64,000 bases of DNA from positions 124,001-188,000 of the forward strand of contig NZ_FQZQ01000005.1 in the NCBI RefSeq assembly GCF_900142085.1, written 5' to 3'. The notes beneath the pieces are model-generated. The model was given only the letters and a program-made list of their open reading frames with translations. It did not search any database and had not been told where the DNA came from. How positions within the stretch are numbered: position 1 is the first letter of the stretch; every line of letters starts with the position of its first letter. The stretch is from Shimia gijangensis (lineage in GTDB: Bacteria; Pseudomonadota; Alphaproteobacteria; Rhodobacterales; Rhodobacteraceae). This document shows, one piece after another, positions 8,537-17,789 of this stretch. The position numbers and the translations under genes are program-made.

Positions 8537-9376
8537 TTATGCGTCGTTCTCACAAACCTGGCTCTGCTCTCCCAACCCTTCAATGCCAAGACGCACGGTA
8601 TCTCCGGCCTTAAGGTAGCGCGGTGGTTTGAAACCAAGGCCAACGCCCGGAGGCGTACCGGTCGAAATAACGTCGCCGGGATGTAGGGTAAAAAACTGAC
8701 TAAGATAGCTGACCAGATGGGCAACACCGTAAACCATCGTTTTGGTTGATCCGTCCTGAACACGCTCACCATTCACATCAAGCCACATAGACAATGACTG
8801 GGGATCGCTGACTTCATCCGGGGTCACCAGCCACGGGCCAATTTGACCAAAATTGTCGCATGACTTGCCTTTGGACCACTGGCCTTGACGCTCAATCTGA
8901 TATTCGCGTTCTGATACGTCATTGATGACGCAATACCCGGCGACGTGATCCAGTGCGTTCTCTTCCGTCACGTATTTGGCGGATTTGCCAATCACAACAC
9001 CCAACTCAACTTCCCAGTCTGTCTTAACAGATCCGCGGGGAATGATGATGGGGTCGTTTGGCCCGCAAATCGCTGAGGTGGCCTTCATAAACAAAACCGG
9101 TTCCGATGGCACGTCCATGCCGCTCTCAGCTGCATGATCTGCGTAATTGAGGCCAATACACAAAAATTTGCCAGTTCCTGCGACGCAGGCCCCCAACCGA
9201 GGATTGCCGTCAACCACCGGTAACTCGGCCGTGTTCAGATCTCCCAGTTGATCCAGATTGCACAGGACATCACCGCTAAGGTCGCTGACCACCGCGCTCA
9301 GATCACGGATTTGACCGTCTGCATCCAAAAGGCCGGGTTTCTCGGCCCCGCGCGGGCCATAACGCAAAAGTTTCAT
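8537..9376 (-). CDS. Fumarylacetoacetate hydrolase-family protein, probable 2,4-diketo-3-deoxy-L-fuconate hydrolase
   Basis: A 279-residue FAH-fold protein: GLNYADHAAESG (75-86), WEVELGVVIG (121-130) and INDVSERE (151-158) contain the usual Mg-binding acidic residues and catalytic His. In the non-phosphorylative L-fucose route, an enzyme of this family cleaves 2,4-diketo-3-deoxy-L-fuconate to pyruvate and lactate; the adjacent SDR would make that substrate. It is the last gene of the minus-strand sugar operon. Ureidoglycolate-lyase or acylpyruvase roles are alternatives from sequence alone, but the neighbours favour the fuconate assignment. Confidence 0.82.
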   Translation of the reverse strand: MKLLRYGPRGAEKPGLLDADGQIRDLSAVVSDLSGDVLCNLDQLGDLNTAELPVVDGNPRLGACVAGTGKFLCIGLNYADHAAESGMDVPSEPVLFMKATSAICGPNDPIIIPRGSVKTDWEVELGVVIGKSAKYVTEENALDHVAGYCVINDVSEREYQIERQGQWSKGKSCDNFGQIGPWLVTPDEVSDPQSLSMWLDVNGERVQDGSTKTMVYGVAHLVSYLSQFFTLHPGDVISTGTPPGVGLGFKPPRYLKAGDTVRLGIEGLGEQSQVCENDA

Positions 9377-9402
9377 GTTCGTTCCGTTCGTTCTTATTGA
9401 GT

Positions 9403-10131
9403 TTAGATTGTCCAGCCGCCATCAATGTTCATTGCCTGCCCAGTGGTAAAAGCCGCCTCGTCTGAGGCTAGATAACAGGCCAGTGCGGCGATTTCATCAG
9501 CCGTACCGATACGTCCCATTTTTTGACGTGCGTTGAACTCGGTCCACGCCTGTTCATAATTGCCGGTGGCACGCAAGCGCTCGTGCAGGCTGGGGCTATC
9601 AACAGTGCCCGGGCAAATCGCATTGCACCGCACGCCTTCTTCTACATAGTCCGCCGCCACTGATTTTGTCAGGCCTATCACAGCTGCTTTTGTCGTGCCG
9701 TAGACACAGCGGTTCGGCACACCGATGGTCGAACTTGCCACCGACGCGATATTTACAATCGAGCCTTTGCCGCGTTCGCGCATGCCCGGCAAGACGGCCC
9801 GAATGGTATCAAACATCGCCTTAACATTGAGAGCAAAGGCAAAATCGAGATCCGCATGCGTGGCGTCTTGCACGCTGCCCGCGTGCACAACACCAGCGCA
9901 GTTAAACAGGATATCAACCTCTCCGGCACCTGCGATGGCAGCATTCACTGCGTTCACATCTGTCACGTCGAGTTGACGCACGTCCATGCCTGTCACGCCT
10001 TCCAGCGGCGCAATGTTGATGTCCGTCGCAATCACGCGCGCACCTTCGGCGGCCATGCGTTCAACGGTGGCCCGCCCAATGCCCTGCGCTGACGCGGTGG
10101 CAAAGACGGTTTTTCCTTCGAGTCGTTTCAT
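9403..10131 (-). CDS. SDR oxidoreductase, probable 2-keto-3-deoxy-L-fuconate dehydrogenase
   Basis: A 242-residue classical SDR. The cofactor motif reads TASAQGIG (about 12-19), the variant seen in DHRS6/2-keto-3-deoxy-L-fuconate dehydrogenases rather than the standard TGxxxGIG. NCAG is at 78-81, and the catalytic Ser (~134), Tyr145 and Lys149 (YGTTK) are present. ATG 10131 is chosen because the longer frame to 10182 would overlap the UxaA gene. It would oxidise the 4-OH of 2-keto-3-deoxy-L-fuconate with NAD, feeding the FAH-family hydrolase directly downstream. Confidence 0.84.
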   Translation of the reverse strand: MKRLEGKTVFATASAQGIGRATVERMAAEGARVIATDINIAPLEGVTGMDVRQLDVTDVNAVNAAIAGAGEVDILFNCAGVVHAGSVQDATHADLDFAFALNVKAMFDTIRAVLPGMRERGKGSIVNIASVASSTIGVPNRCVYGTTKAAVIGLTKSVAADYVEEGVRCNAICPGTVDSPSLHERLRATGNYEQAWTEFNARQKMGRIGTADEIAALACYLASDEAAFTTGQAMNIDGGWTI

Positions 10132-10144
10132 AATAAGGTTCCGT

Positions 10145-11347
10145 TTATTTGGTGGGCAGGCAGGCTGGCCCAACCGGTTCAAAGCTTTTGTAAGTCAGGA
10201 TGAATTCTTGATGCCCCATGGCTTCCGAGGCGGTGTGGTGTCCGGAAGCCGTGTCATGAATGGCGGTCAGGATTTCTTCAGCCACCTCATCCAAATCTCT
10301 GGTTCCGGAAATGATGGCGCCGGCATTGATGTCCATGTCTTCTGACAAGGCTTCATAGGTGTCAGGGTTGGCGCAAATCTTGATCACTGGTGCGAGAGCC
10401 GACCCCACAACCGACCCGCGCCCGGTGACGAACAGGGTCATATGGGCTCCGGAGGCGATCATCTCAACAATCTCGGCGTTGTCGGCAATGTTTGGGAACC
10501 CGTAACGGACTTCGCCATCAGGAACGACATCCATCAAATACAGTCCTCCTGAGGGAGGAATATCTCCCGGTTTGATGATGCCACTGATCGGGGCGTCGCC
10601 GCTTTTCACATAGGCCCCCAGCGACTTTTCTTCGATCGTTGACAATCCCCCCGTGGCATTGCCCGCGGCAAAGCTGCCATAGCCCAAGGTGTCGTAATAC
10701 CGCGCGGCTTTGGCAACTGTTTCACGAAGCGCCTCGCCCAGCTCCGGGGTAATCGCTCGTTCGGCCATGATATGTTCGCAGCCGATCAGCTCACCGGTTT
10801 CTTCAAAAATACAGGCGGCCCCTTCTGCGACCAGTTGGTCAAACGCACGCCCCGCGGCCGGGTTGCCCGAGATCCCGCTGGTACCGTCCGACCCGCCGCA
10901 GATCGTGCCAACCACCAGATCCTGCGTGGTCATCTCAACGCGAGGAACATTTGCAATGCCGGCTAGGGTCTTCTTGACCTGCGCCTGACCTGACCGGATT
11001 GTCGCCGCAGACCCGCCCGTTTTTTGGATCACAAGCGTTTCCACCGGCCTGCCGCTGGCTTCGATCACCTCGGCCAGCTTGCCCCGGTTGAAGCTTTCAC
11101 AACCCAACGAGACCAACAGAACACCGCCAACATTCGGGTGGGTGCACAAGCGTTCCATCATGTGTTGGGCATAGTCGTTGGGAAAACATCCGGGAAAGCC
11201 GATCAGATGCACGTCCTGATCCCGGAAGGCGCGGGTGATTTCATCCGCCACAAACCGCGCGCACTCCACAAGATAGACAACGGCAACCGTGTTGCGAATG
11301 CCCTTGCGTCCGTCGGTCCGCAGATACCCTTGCCATGTTTTACTCAT
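10145..11347 (-). CDS. UxaA-family sugar-acid dehydratase, large (catalytic) subunit
   Basis: A 400-residue protein of the UxaA family (altronate/galactarate dehydratase C-terminal type). GYLRTDGRKGIRN at the N-terminus, CGGSDGTSGISGNPAAG in the middle and FVTGRGSVVGSALAPVIKICANP late are family hallmarks; the last is involved in metal binding. Its ATG overlaps the stop of the SAF-domain gene, so the two are probably halves of one enzyme. It would dehydrate a sugar acid to a 2-keto-3-deoxy acid. It coexists with two enolase-type dehydratases, so its exact substrate in the pathway is open. Confidence 0.82.
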   Translation of the reverse strand: MSKTWQGYLRTDGRKGIRNTVAVVYLVECARFVADEITRAFRDQDVHLIGFPGCFPNDYAQHMMERLCTHPNVGGVLLVSLGCESFNRGKLAEVIEASGRPVETLVIQKTGGSAATIRSGQAQVKKTLAGIANVPRVEMTTQDLVVGTICGGSDGTSGISGNPAAGRAFDQLVAEGAACIFEETGELIGCEHIMAERAITPELGEALRETVAKAARYYDTLGYGSFAAGNATGGLSTIEEKSLGAYVKSGDAPISGIIKPGDIPPSGGLYLMDVVPDGEVRYGFPNIADNAEIVEMIASGAHMTLFVTGRGSVVGSALAPVIKICANPDTYEALSEDMDINAGAIISGTRDLDEVAEEILTAIHDTASGHHTASEAMGHQEFILTYKSFEPVGPACLPTK

Positions 11348-11654
11348 CTGCCAGTCCTGCCTCTTCGTCGCGATAATGGGTCGCTGTGTAACGGCTGGCG
11401 ATATTGTGCACATGCACATGTGCGCCCGCTGGGATATCTTCAGTGGCTGTGCCGATTGGCATCCCGTATTTGACCACCAGTTCACCGTTCGAAATCGGTC
11501 GCGCTGCGACCTTGTGGCCAAGAGTGACATGCGCACTCAGCGACAAGATTTGACCGCGTGCGAGTGGCACGTCACCGGGCCCAACAGCTGACAGCGCGAC
11601 AAGCACATTGTCGCTGTCATGAAGAGAAATCAGTTTGAACCGTGCGTCCGCCAT
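11340..11654 (-). CDS. SAF-domain small subunit of a UxaA-type dehydratase
   Basis: A 104-residue SAF-domain protein (UxaA N-terminal type) with LISLHDSDNVLVALSA at the front and GMPIGTATEDIPAGAHVHVHN, the typical SAF core, near 65-85. In altronate dehydratase this domain is fused to the large domain; here it is a separate gene overlapping the next by eight bases. Start is set at ATG 11654; the frame stays open to 11678 inside the upstream gene. Confidence 0.82.
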   Translation of the reverse strand: MADARFKLISLHDSDNVLVALSAVGPGDVPLARGQILSLSAHVTLGHKVAARPISNGELVVKYGMPIGTATEDIPAGAHVHVHNIASRYTATHYRDEEAGLADE

Positions 11655-11665
11655 CTTCGTGCCTT

Positions 11666-12775
11666 TCATCCGACCCAAGTCGTCGTGTTGTCGATCAGAG
11701 CCCAGTCCAGCGCGCGGCCCAAACCCGGCTCTTCGGGTAGACGTGCCATGCCATTGGAAATGGGCAGTGGTTTTGTAAGCCCAAAGTTGAACTGAGCCAC
11801 CGGAGCCAACAGTTCAAGATAACTGCAATTTCGCACCGCCCCACAAATATGCAGGTTCATCATCTCAAGGGGGTGAAAAATTGAGGTGTGAATCTCGCAG
11901 TTCATCCCAAAGCTTTCGGCAAGATTCGCTGTCTTCAAGACCGCTGTTACCCCACCGGACCAGCTGACATCTGCCCGGACAACGTCCACCACCCGATCCG
12001 CGATGCACCCCGCAACGGAATAGGGGTGTTTGGCGAGGGTTTCGGTGCCAACCACGGGAATATCAAGACTCTGGGTCAAAGCCTTAAGCGCGGGAATGTT
12101 TTCGTCTTGAATGGGCTCTTCGAACCATAAATACCCAAGCTCTTCCAGCCGCCGACCATAGCGCAAAGCCTCGGGGTAAGTCATGAAAGCCACCGGGTCA
12201 CTCATCAACCCAAAATCAGGCCCAACCGCGTCGCGGCAGGCTACGTGAATATCGAGATCTTCGCTGATCGAACTTCCGGGCGGGTGCAATTTATAGGCCG
12301 CGAACCCCTCATCCTTGGCCGCAAGAGCTTCGTCAACATAAGCCTGCCCATTGGTGTGAAACATAGAACTGACATAAACTGGCACCTCAGAGCGGCATCC
12401 CCCGATATAGCGCCAAAGTGGCTGACCTGCAGCCTCTGAAGCCAAAAGCCAGAGACAGCAATCTATCGGTCCCCAAATATAGATTGGCAACAGACTCCAA
12501 AAGCGGTCTTGCTTGCGAAAATCATGCCATAGGGCCTCGCGATCCAAAGCGTTGCGACCTTTTAGGAAAGGCCCCAGGGATTTGGCCAGCCGTGCCGACC
12601 CTTCACCGTCGGCCCCGGCAAACCCGAACATTGAAGCGGATCGACCGCATTCCGTACGCAACGTGTAAACCAGAAATTCGATTTTGTCCGGACGTGTAAC
12701 ACCCTTGAGCGCGTCGCTTGCGGCAACGTCGCTGGTCAATGCACAGGCACGAATATCCAGACCGGTAATCTTCAT
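11666..12775 (-). CDS. Enolase-superfamily (mandelate racemase-type) sugar-acid dehydratase
   Basis: A 369-residue enolase-superfamily enzyme. The barrel carries a KLH motif (Lys162, His164) in place of KxK, and metal ligands Asp193 (SDP), Glu219/220 (FEEP) and Glu245 (GTE), with a late EIHTS segment that may supply the general acid/base. The KxH arrangement differs from the KxK paralogue encoded at 13759. Acid-sugar dehydration is inferred from family and context; L-fuconate is one candidate. It overlaps the RraA-like gene by one base and the SAF gene by 13. Confidence 0.83.
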   Translation of the reverse strand: MKITGLDIRACALTSDVAASDALKGVTRPDKIEFLVYTLRTECGRSASMFGFAGADGEGSARLAKSLGPFLKGRNALDREALWHDFRKQDRFWSLLPIYIWGPIDCCLWLLASEAAGQPLWRYIGGCRSEVPVYVSSMFHTNGQAYVDEALAAKDEGFAAYKLHPPGSSISEDLDIHVACRDAVGPDFGLMSDPVAFMTYPEALRYGRRLEELGYLWFEEPIQDENIPALKALTQSLDIPVVGTETLAKHPYSVAGCIADRVVDVVRADVSWSGGVTAVLKTANLAESFGMNCEIHTSIFHPLEMMNLHICGAVRNCSYLELLAPVAQFNFGLTKPLPISNGMARLPEEPGLGRALDWALIDNTTTWVG

Positions 12776-13425
12776 CAGAACTTTCCGTATTTCAGGTAAG
12801 CATCCTGTGGATCCATGCCGTCCATGATGGCGGTGCGGACCTTGTTTTCCGTGTGCATGGCGGCAACGGATTTCTCTGTCACCTCAGCAAGAATGGCTTT
12901 TGGAATGCGCACCATCCCGTCGCGGTCACCCAGCAGGAAATCACCTGGTTCGATCCGCACATCTGCAATCTGGATCGGCACGTCTGTAGCCGTTGGCAGC
13001 CAGCGTCCCACGATGTCTTTAGGGGTGTGAGAAATCCGCCATGTCTGAAAGCCGATATCCATCAGGAAATTGGTATCGCGAGCATGCCCGTCCAGTACGC
13101 AGCCAAGAACCCCCTTCTTTTGAAGGGTTTCGGCAGATAGTTCACCCATCTGAGCAAGATCATGTGTATGAGGCTGGCAGGTCCAGATGTGGCCTGCAGG
13201 GGCCTTCGACAGCAACCCCGTCCACGCCAGCAGCGTTTCATGGGCGTCGGCTGTTTCGTCCAAACGACCTTCGATTGTGAAAGCCGGGCCGCAAAGGGTT
13301 TTTTCCGGCATCAGGGGCGTTATCGACGCAGGAAGTGTGAAATTGCGCAGCCCCATCCCGCGCATCACGTCATGTGCGACTCCAGAATAGCAGGTGGCCA
13401 GTTCTTTTCTTAATTCTTCAGTCAT
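12775..13425 (-). CDS. RraA/HMG-aldolase family protein
   Basis: A 216-residue RraA-fold protein. GVLGCVLDGHARD (about 109-121) and DFLLGDRDGMVRIP (about 162-175) match the active-site loops of 4-hydroxy-4-methyl-2-oxoglutarate / 4-carboxy-4-hydroxy-2-oxoadipate aldolases, including the conserved Arg and Asp residues. In sugar-acid clusters this family often acts as an aldolase or decarboxylase of a 2-keto-3-deoxy acid; the true substrate here is unknown. It overlaps both neighbours, so it is clearly part of the operon. Confidence 0.8.
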   Translation of the reverse strand: MTEELRKELATCYSGVAHDVMRGMGLRNFTLPASITPLMPEKTLCGPAFTIEGRLDETADAHETLLAWTGLLSKAPAGHIWTCQPHTHDLAQMGELSAETLQKKGVLGCVLDGHARDTNFLMDIGFQTWRISHTPKDIVGRWLPTATDVPIQIADVRIEPGDFLLGDRDGMVRIPKAILAEVTEKSVAAMHTENKVRTAIMDGMDPQDAYLKYGKF

Positions 13426-13747
13426 GGTGAAACACCTCTTCTAGCATCGACCATTGTTCGCCGTACGCGCTGTTTGGCATAGGTGTCTGGCAGGGGTCGG
13501 TCAGCACCCACCATTCTTTTGTCTTTGGATCTGCGGCCATCTTGGCGGCATCTGCTGCAAAGTCGTTGCCGTGGTATTCCCAGTAGCCAAACAACAGGTT
13601 TTCCGGCTCTCGCAGGTAGATCGAGTAATTGCGAATGTTGCACTGGCTGATCTGATCCAGAATGTCGGGCCAAACGTTGGCGTGCAGCCGTTTATACTCG
13701 GCGATTTTTTCGGGCTTGATCCCAGTTACCATGGCCATGCGCTGCAT
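13418..13747 (-). CDS. rhaM: L-rhamnose mutarotase family protein
   Basis: A 109-residue RhaM/YiiL-type protein. Diagnostic segments are YKRLHANVWPDIL near the N-terminus, NYSIYLREPENLLFGYWEY in the middle and the acidic/histidine tail LEEVFHHD. It interconverts alpha and beta anomers of L-rhamnose or related 6-deoxy sugars, delivering the anomer used by the aldose dehydrogenase. Its presence supports a 6-deoxyhexose substrate for the locus. Confidence 0.88.
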   Translation of the reverse strand: MQRMAMVTGIKPEKIAEYKRLHANVWPDILDQISQCNIRNYSIYLREPENLLFGYWEYHGNDFAADAAKMAADPKTKEWWVLTDPCQTPMPNSAYGEQWSMLEEVFHHD

Positions 13748-13758
13748 CTCGTTTTCCC

Positions 13759-14868
13759 TTAGCTACGAATATCGATCGGGGTCATAGCGGCTTGGTCTGC
13801 AATCGCTGACCAGTCCCAATCAATCCCGATTCCAGGTTTTGAGGACGGGCGTGCCCAACCATCTGTGATCTGCATGCTATCTTCGGCAATCAGGTCCAAC
13901 TGCGGGATGTACTCCAACCACCGTGCATTCTGAACGGCACACACAAGGCTAACATGCAGTTCCATGAGGAAATGCGGGCAAATCGCAACATTATGGGCTT
14001 CGGCCAAATGCGCAATCTTAAGCCACGGTGTGATGCCACCCACGCGCGCAACGTCGGCCTGCACAATCGAAGCCCCACCTCGGGTCAGGTAGTCTTTGAA
14101 TTGCGACAATGAATACATGCTTTCGCCAACCGCGATTGGCACCTTGGAGTGACGTGCCAGTTGCACATGGGCTTCTATGTCGTCTGCGGGCAGCGGTTCT
14201 TCGAACCAGCCAACTCCGGCCTCGTTCAGCATATCTGTGCGCCGGATCGCTTCACCCAATGTAAAGCTTTGATTGGCATCGACCATGATTTCATACGAAG
14301 GGCCAACCGCCTCACGCAGCGCCATCAGGCGGGCCCGGTCTTCACTGAGATGCGGTTTGCCAATTTTCACTTTTGAACCCAAAAAGCCACGCTCTTGCAC
14401 TGCCAGCGCATCTTCAATCAAAGCTTCTGGTTCAATATGCAGCCAGCCGCCTTCGGTCGTGTAAAGCGGAACAGAGTCTCTCGCACCGCCGGCCATAATC
14501 GACAGTGGCAACCCGGCTTTCTTGCAACGCATATCCCATAGCGCTGTGTCGACGGCTGCCATCGCAAGGGAGGTAATTGCCCCCACGGCAGTCGCGTGAG
14601 TGGTGAACAGCATGTCGTTCCAGATCGACTGGATTGCTTCGGCTTCTCGCCCAATAAGCCTCGGTGCAAGCGTGTGCTCTAACAGGGCAATGACAGACGG
14701 GCCGCCGGTCCCAATCGTGTAGCTGTAGCCGACCCCAACCGCGCCTTCACTGTCGGTGATGCGCACAATGGGCGTCTCTTGGCTGACAAAGCTTTGGATG
14801 GCATCCGTCCGAAGCACCTTGGGCTTGAGGTCAACCATGTGAATTTCGACGCGTTCAATTCGGGCCAT
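13759..14868 (-). CDS. Mandelate racemase/muconate lactonizing enzyme-family protein
   Basis: A 369-residue enolase-superfamily enzyme of the mandelate racemase subgroup: KVK (Lys166/Lys168), Asp197 in VDANQ, Glu223 in FEEP, Glu249 in GES and a catalytic His in ICPHFL near residue 299. This full KxK plus His set supports two-base chemistry on an acid sugar (dehydration or racemisation). It is a distant paralogue of the enzyme at 11666, so the operon has two different active-site types. It follows the ABC ATPase gene by three bases. Confidence 0.84.
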   Translation of the reverse strand: MARIERVEIHMVDLKPKVLRTDAIQSFVSQETPIVRITDSEGAVGVGYSYTIGTGGPSVIALLEHTLAPRLIGREAEAIQSIWNDMLFTTHATAVGAITSLAMAAVDTALWDMRCKKAGLPLSIMAGGARDSVPLYTTEGGWLHIEPEALIEDALAVQERGFLGSKVKIGKPHLSEDRARLMALREAVGPSYEIMVDANQSFTLGEAIRRTDMLNEAGVGWFEEPLPADDIEAHVQLARHSKVPIAVGESMYSLSQFKDYLTRGGASIVQADVARVGGITPWLKIAHLAEAHNVAICPHFLMELHVSLVCAVQNARWLEYIPQLDLIAEDSMQITDGWARPSSKPGIGIDWDWSAIADQAAMTPIDIRS

Positions 14869-14871
14869 GAT

Positions 14872-15963
14872 TTATCCTCTCAGACTTTGGCCAGTTTCGG
14901 CATCGAACAGGTGGCATTTCTCTAAGTGCAACTCACAAGACAGAACCTCGCCGCCTTTAACGGGGCGTGGATTATGCATGCGGGCCTGAATGTCTTTGCC
15001 ACCAAAAGAGGACAGCAGGATGGATTCTGATCCAAGTGGCTCGGCCAGATCGATCGTCAGATCAAGATCGTGCAGCACACCGCTTTCGGCCAGGGTATGA
15101 CCTTTGGGCATCAACACATCAGCGCGAAACCCAAACACAACGCGGCGACCATCAACAACCTTGCCTGAAAAATCCGGAGGCACAGGGACAGAGCGGCCAT
15201 CGCTGAATACGACAGTATCGTTTTTTATGGTGCCATCGATCAGGTTCATGGGCGGGGACCCGATGAAACCAGCGACAAAGGTATCAACAGGACGCTCAAA
15301 CACCTCTAAAGGAGTGCCGATCTGTACGATGTGGCCATCCTTCATGATGACGATCCGATCCGCCAACGTCATCGCTTCGACCTGATCGTGGGTCACATAA
15401 ACGATGGTTGTCTTGACCTTGGCGTGCAGTTTCTTGATCTCGACCCGCATCTGGGTGCGCAACTTGGCATCCAGATTGGACAGAGGTTCATCGAACAGAA
15501 ATACATCCGGATGGCGCACAATTGCGCGGCCCATGGCCACACGCTGACGCTGACCACCTGAAAGCTCGGCGGGTGTGCGCTCGAGCAGTTCATCCAGCCC
15601 TAGAATATCAGCGGCGTCTTGCACTGCCGCCTCAATTTCTTCCTTAGAGCGGCTCGCAATCTTAAGAGAAAAACCAAGGTTTTCGCTGACTGTCATATGT
15701 GGGTAGAGCGCATAGTTTTGAAAAACCATGGAGATATTGCGTTTTCGCGGAGGAAGCTGATTGACCACCTGATCACCGATCAAAATGTCCCCGTCCGAGA
15801 TTTCCTCAAGCCCGGCGATCATTCGCAGCGTGGTCGACTTGCCGCAGCCCGAAGGACCGACCAGCACCACAAATTCATTGTGGGCGATATCAAGATTGAT
15901 CCCGTGGACCACCTCTACAGCACCATATCGTTTTACAACGTCTTTTAGCGTTACGGTTGCCAT
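14872..15963 (-). CDS. Sugar ABC transporter ATP-binding protein (UgpC/MsmK type)
   Basis: A 363-residue ATPase with Walker A GPSGCGKST (about 37-45), signature LSGGQRQRVAMGRA, Walker B DVFLFDEPLSNLDAKLR and a C-terminal TOBE/OB domain, the layout of CUT1 sugar importers. ATG 15963 follows AAAGGATAATTGAA and is preferred over the frame extending to 16071, which would overlap the permease gene heavily. It powers the two permeases encoded immediately upstream in the operon. Confidence 0.93.
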   Translation of the reverse strand: MATVTLKDVVKRYGAVEVVHGINLDIAHNEFVVLVGPSGCGKSTTLRMIAGLEEISDGDILIGDQVVNQLPPRKRNISMVFQNYALYPHMTVSENLGFSLKIASRSKEEIEAAVQDAADILGLDELLERTPAELSGGQRQRVAMGRAIVRHPDVFLFDEPLSNLDAKLRTQMRVEIKKLHAKVKTTIVYVTHDQVEAMTLADRIVIMKDGHIVQIGTPLEVFERPVDTFVAGFIGSPPMNLIDGTIKNDTVVFSDGRSVPVPPDFSGKVVDGRRVVFGFRADVLMPKGHTLAESGVLHDLDLTIDLAEPLGSESILLSSFGGKDIQARMHNPRPVKGGEVLSCELHLEKCHLFDAETGQSLRG

Positions 15964-15968
15964 TTCAA

Positions 15969-16814
15969 TTATCCTTTCACGCCGCCAAAGGTCAGGCCGG
16001 CAATGAGATGTTTTTGTACAAGGAAGGTCAGGATCAGTGCTGGGATGATGATAATCACCGCCATGGCGCACATGCCTGCCCAGTCGATAGTAAACTGAGC
16101 GGTGAAGTCCATGAGGCCGACCGGAAGGGTTTTACTGTCGGTCGAGCGGGTCAGCTGACTGGCCAGCGCATATTCATTCCAAGAGGTGAGAAAGGCAAAG
16201 ATGCCGGCCGAGGCAATGCCCGACTTAGCAAGCGGGAATTCGATCTTCCAAAAGGCTTGCCAGCGGGTGCATCCATCAATCTGTGCCGCTTCATTCAGAT
16301 CATTTGGCACCTGTCGGAAAAAGCCTTCAGTCAGCCAGACTGTGAACGGCACGTTGATCGCGGTGAACACAAGGATCACGCCAAATTTCGTGTCGATGAT
16401 CCCCAGACGGGACCAGATGATGAAAATCGGCAGTGACAGCGCAATTCCCGGGACTGTGCGTGACAACATCAACCACAAAAATGCGGGTTTCTTACCAGGG
16501 AAGGAATAACGGGCAAAGGCATACCCACCGGTCATACCGATCAATAGTGCCAGCGCAGTAGACGTGATCGAAATCACCAGCGAGTTCCGGAAGTAGCTGG
16601 CGACCGGAATGCCTACGACATTCTCTCCAAAACCAAAAATGGCTCGGAAATTGTCGAGCGTCAGGTTTTGTGGAATCCAGATGGCTGGTTTGGTCAGGAT
16701 CTCTCCGTTCGTGCGGAAAGCTGACAGAATGATCCACAGTCCCGGCATGCAGATGATCAGCATGATAAAGAAGGTGACGATCCAGATCAGGACCGTTTTG
16801 GTGCGTGATGGCAT
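15969..16814 (-). CDS. Sugar ABC transporter permease, MalG type
   Basis: A 281-residue permease with six predicted membrane segments and the EAA loop EAAQIDGCTRWQAFWKIEFPL in the C-terminal half, characteristic of CUT1 MalG-like proteins. Its start overlaps the stop of the MalF-type gene by one base. It forms the channel with the 302-residue partner. Confidence 0.92.
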   Translation of the reverse strand: MPSRTKTVLIWIVTFFIMLIICMPGLWIILSAFRTNGEILTKPAIWIPQNLTLDNFRAIFGFGENVVGIPVASYFRNSLVISITSTALALLIGMTGGYAFARYSFPGKKPAFLWLMLSRTVPGIALSLPIFIIWSRLGIIDTKFGVILVFTAINVPFTVWLTEGFFRQVPNDLNEAAQIDGCTRWQAFWKIEFPLAKSGIASAGIFAFLTSWNEYALASQLTRSTDSKTLPVGLMDFTAQFTIDWAGMCAMAVIIIIPALILTFLVQKHLIAGLTFGGVKG

Positions 16815-17722
16815 CAGAACGCTCCCAGATGTTTGCGGGCTTCCATCAATTTGTTGAAGAAGAACCAGGTAAAGAAGATCGACAGCAGGATCGCGACATA
16901 GCTCATCGCATTCGCCCGCCCCATGCGCGCATCGTCATAGGCCGTACGCGAGATCAGCGTCCAAAGCAGTTCGGTACGACCCGCCGGGCCGCCTCCGGTC
17001 ATGACATCAACTATGTCAAACGCTCGTGCCACGTCCAAAGAGCGAATAGCCATCGCGATGTAGATAAAGGGCATCAGGAAAGGCAGTGTTATGTGTTTGA
17101 AAACCTGCCAGTTCGAACAGCCATCGACACGAGCCGCCTCGATTGGATCTTTAGGTAACGCGAACAGCCCTGCCAAAATCAGAATGGCAAAGATCGATGT
17201 GCTCATCCATATCTCGGCGAACGCAATCGAGAAGAAGGCCAGCCAGCGATCGACCAGGAACGGAATGGCCTCATGGGTCAGCCCCAAAGACTGAAGTCCG
17301 TTGTTCACAAGCCCAATCGTGTCGTTGAACAGGTACTTGAACTGAAACCCAACAAGGATCGGGGAGAACATCATCGGAAACATCATGATGGTGCGCATCG
17401 TGCGCTGCCCCCACGTGATCTTGTTCACCAACAGAGCCAGCCCCAATCCAAACAAAAGCTCTAGGTTGAGAGCAACAGTCAGGAACAAAACCGTACGTCC
17501 AAACGCGACCCAAAAGTCCCAATCCCCCATAATGCGTTTGTAATTTCGCAACCCGACCCAATCCCATAGGCTGTCTGGCCGGATCAGTCGGTAGTTCGAA
17601 AAGCTTGTGTAAAAGGAGAAGATCAGAGGCAGTAAGACCACCATCAAAATGATCAACACCGCGGGGGATATCAACGCAAAGGGGACAGCGTTTTCCCGAA
17701 TTGTTCGACGTAGTCTGGTCAT
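16814..17722 (-). CDS. Sugar ABC transporter permease, MalF/UgpA type
   Basis: A 302-residue permease with six membrane segments and the EAA loop EAARVDGCSNWQVFKHITLP. I use the ATG at 17722 (MTRLRRTIREN), since the longer frame begins with a TTG at 17755 without a ribosome-binding site. A hairpin at 17790-17815 separates it from the highly expressed binding-protein gene. Confidence 0.91.
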   Translation of the reverse strand: MTRLRRTIRENAVPFALISPAVLIILMVVLLPLIFSFYTSFSNYRLIRPDSLWDWVGLRNYKRIMGDWDFWVAFGRTVLFLTVALNLELLFGLGLALLVNKITWGQRTMRTIMMFPMMFSPILVGFQFKYLFNDTIGLVNNGLQSLGLTHEAIPFLVDRWLAFFSIAFAEIWMSTSIFAILILAGLFALPKDPIEAARVDGCSNWQVFKHITLPFLMPFIYIAMAIRSLDVARAFDIVDVMTGGGPAGRTELLWTLISRTAYDDARMGRANAMSYVAILLSIFFTWFFFNKLMEARKHLGAF

Positions 17723-17789
17723 GACTAAAGTGGCTCCGTTCTGCGGGGGGCGCAAACAGGGTGACTTGGCTTAGATTGTCAGAGAAGTA

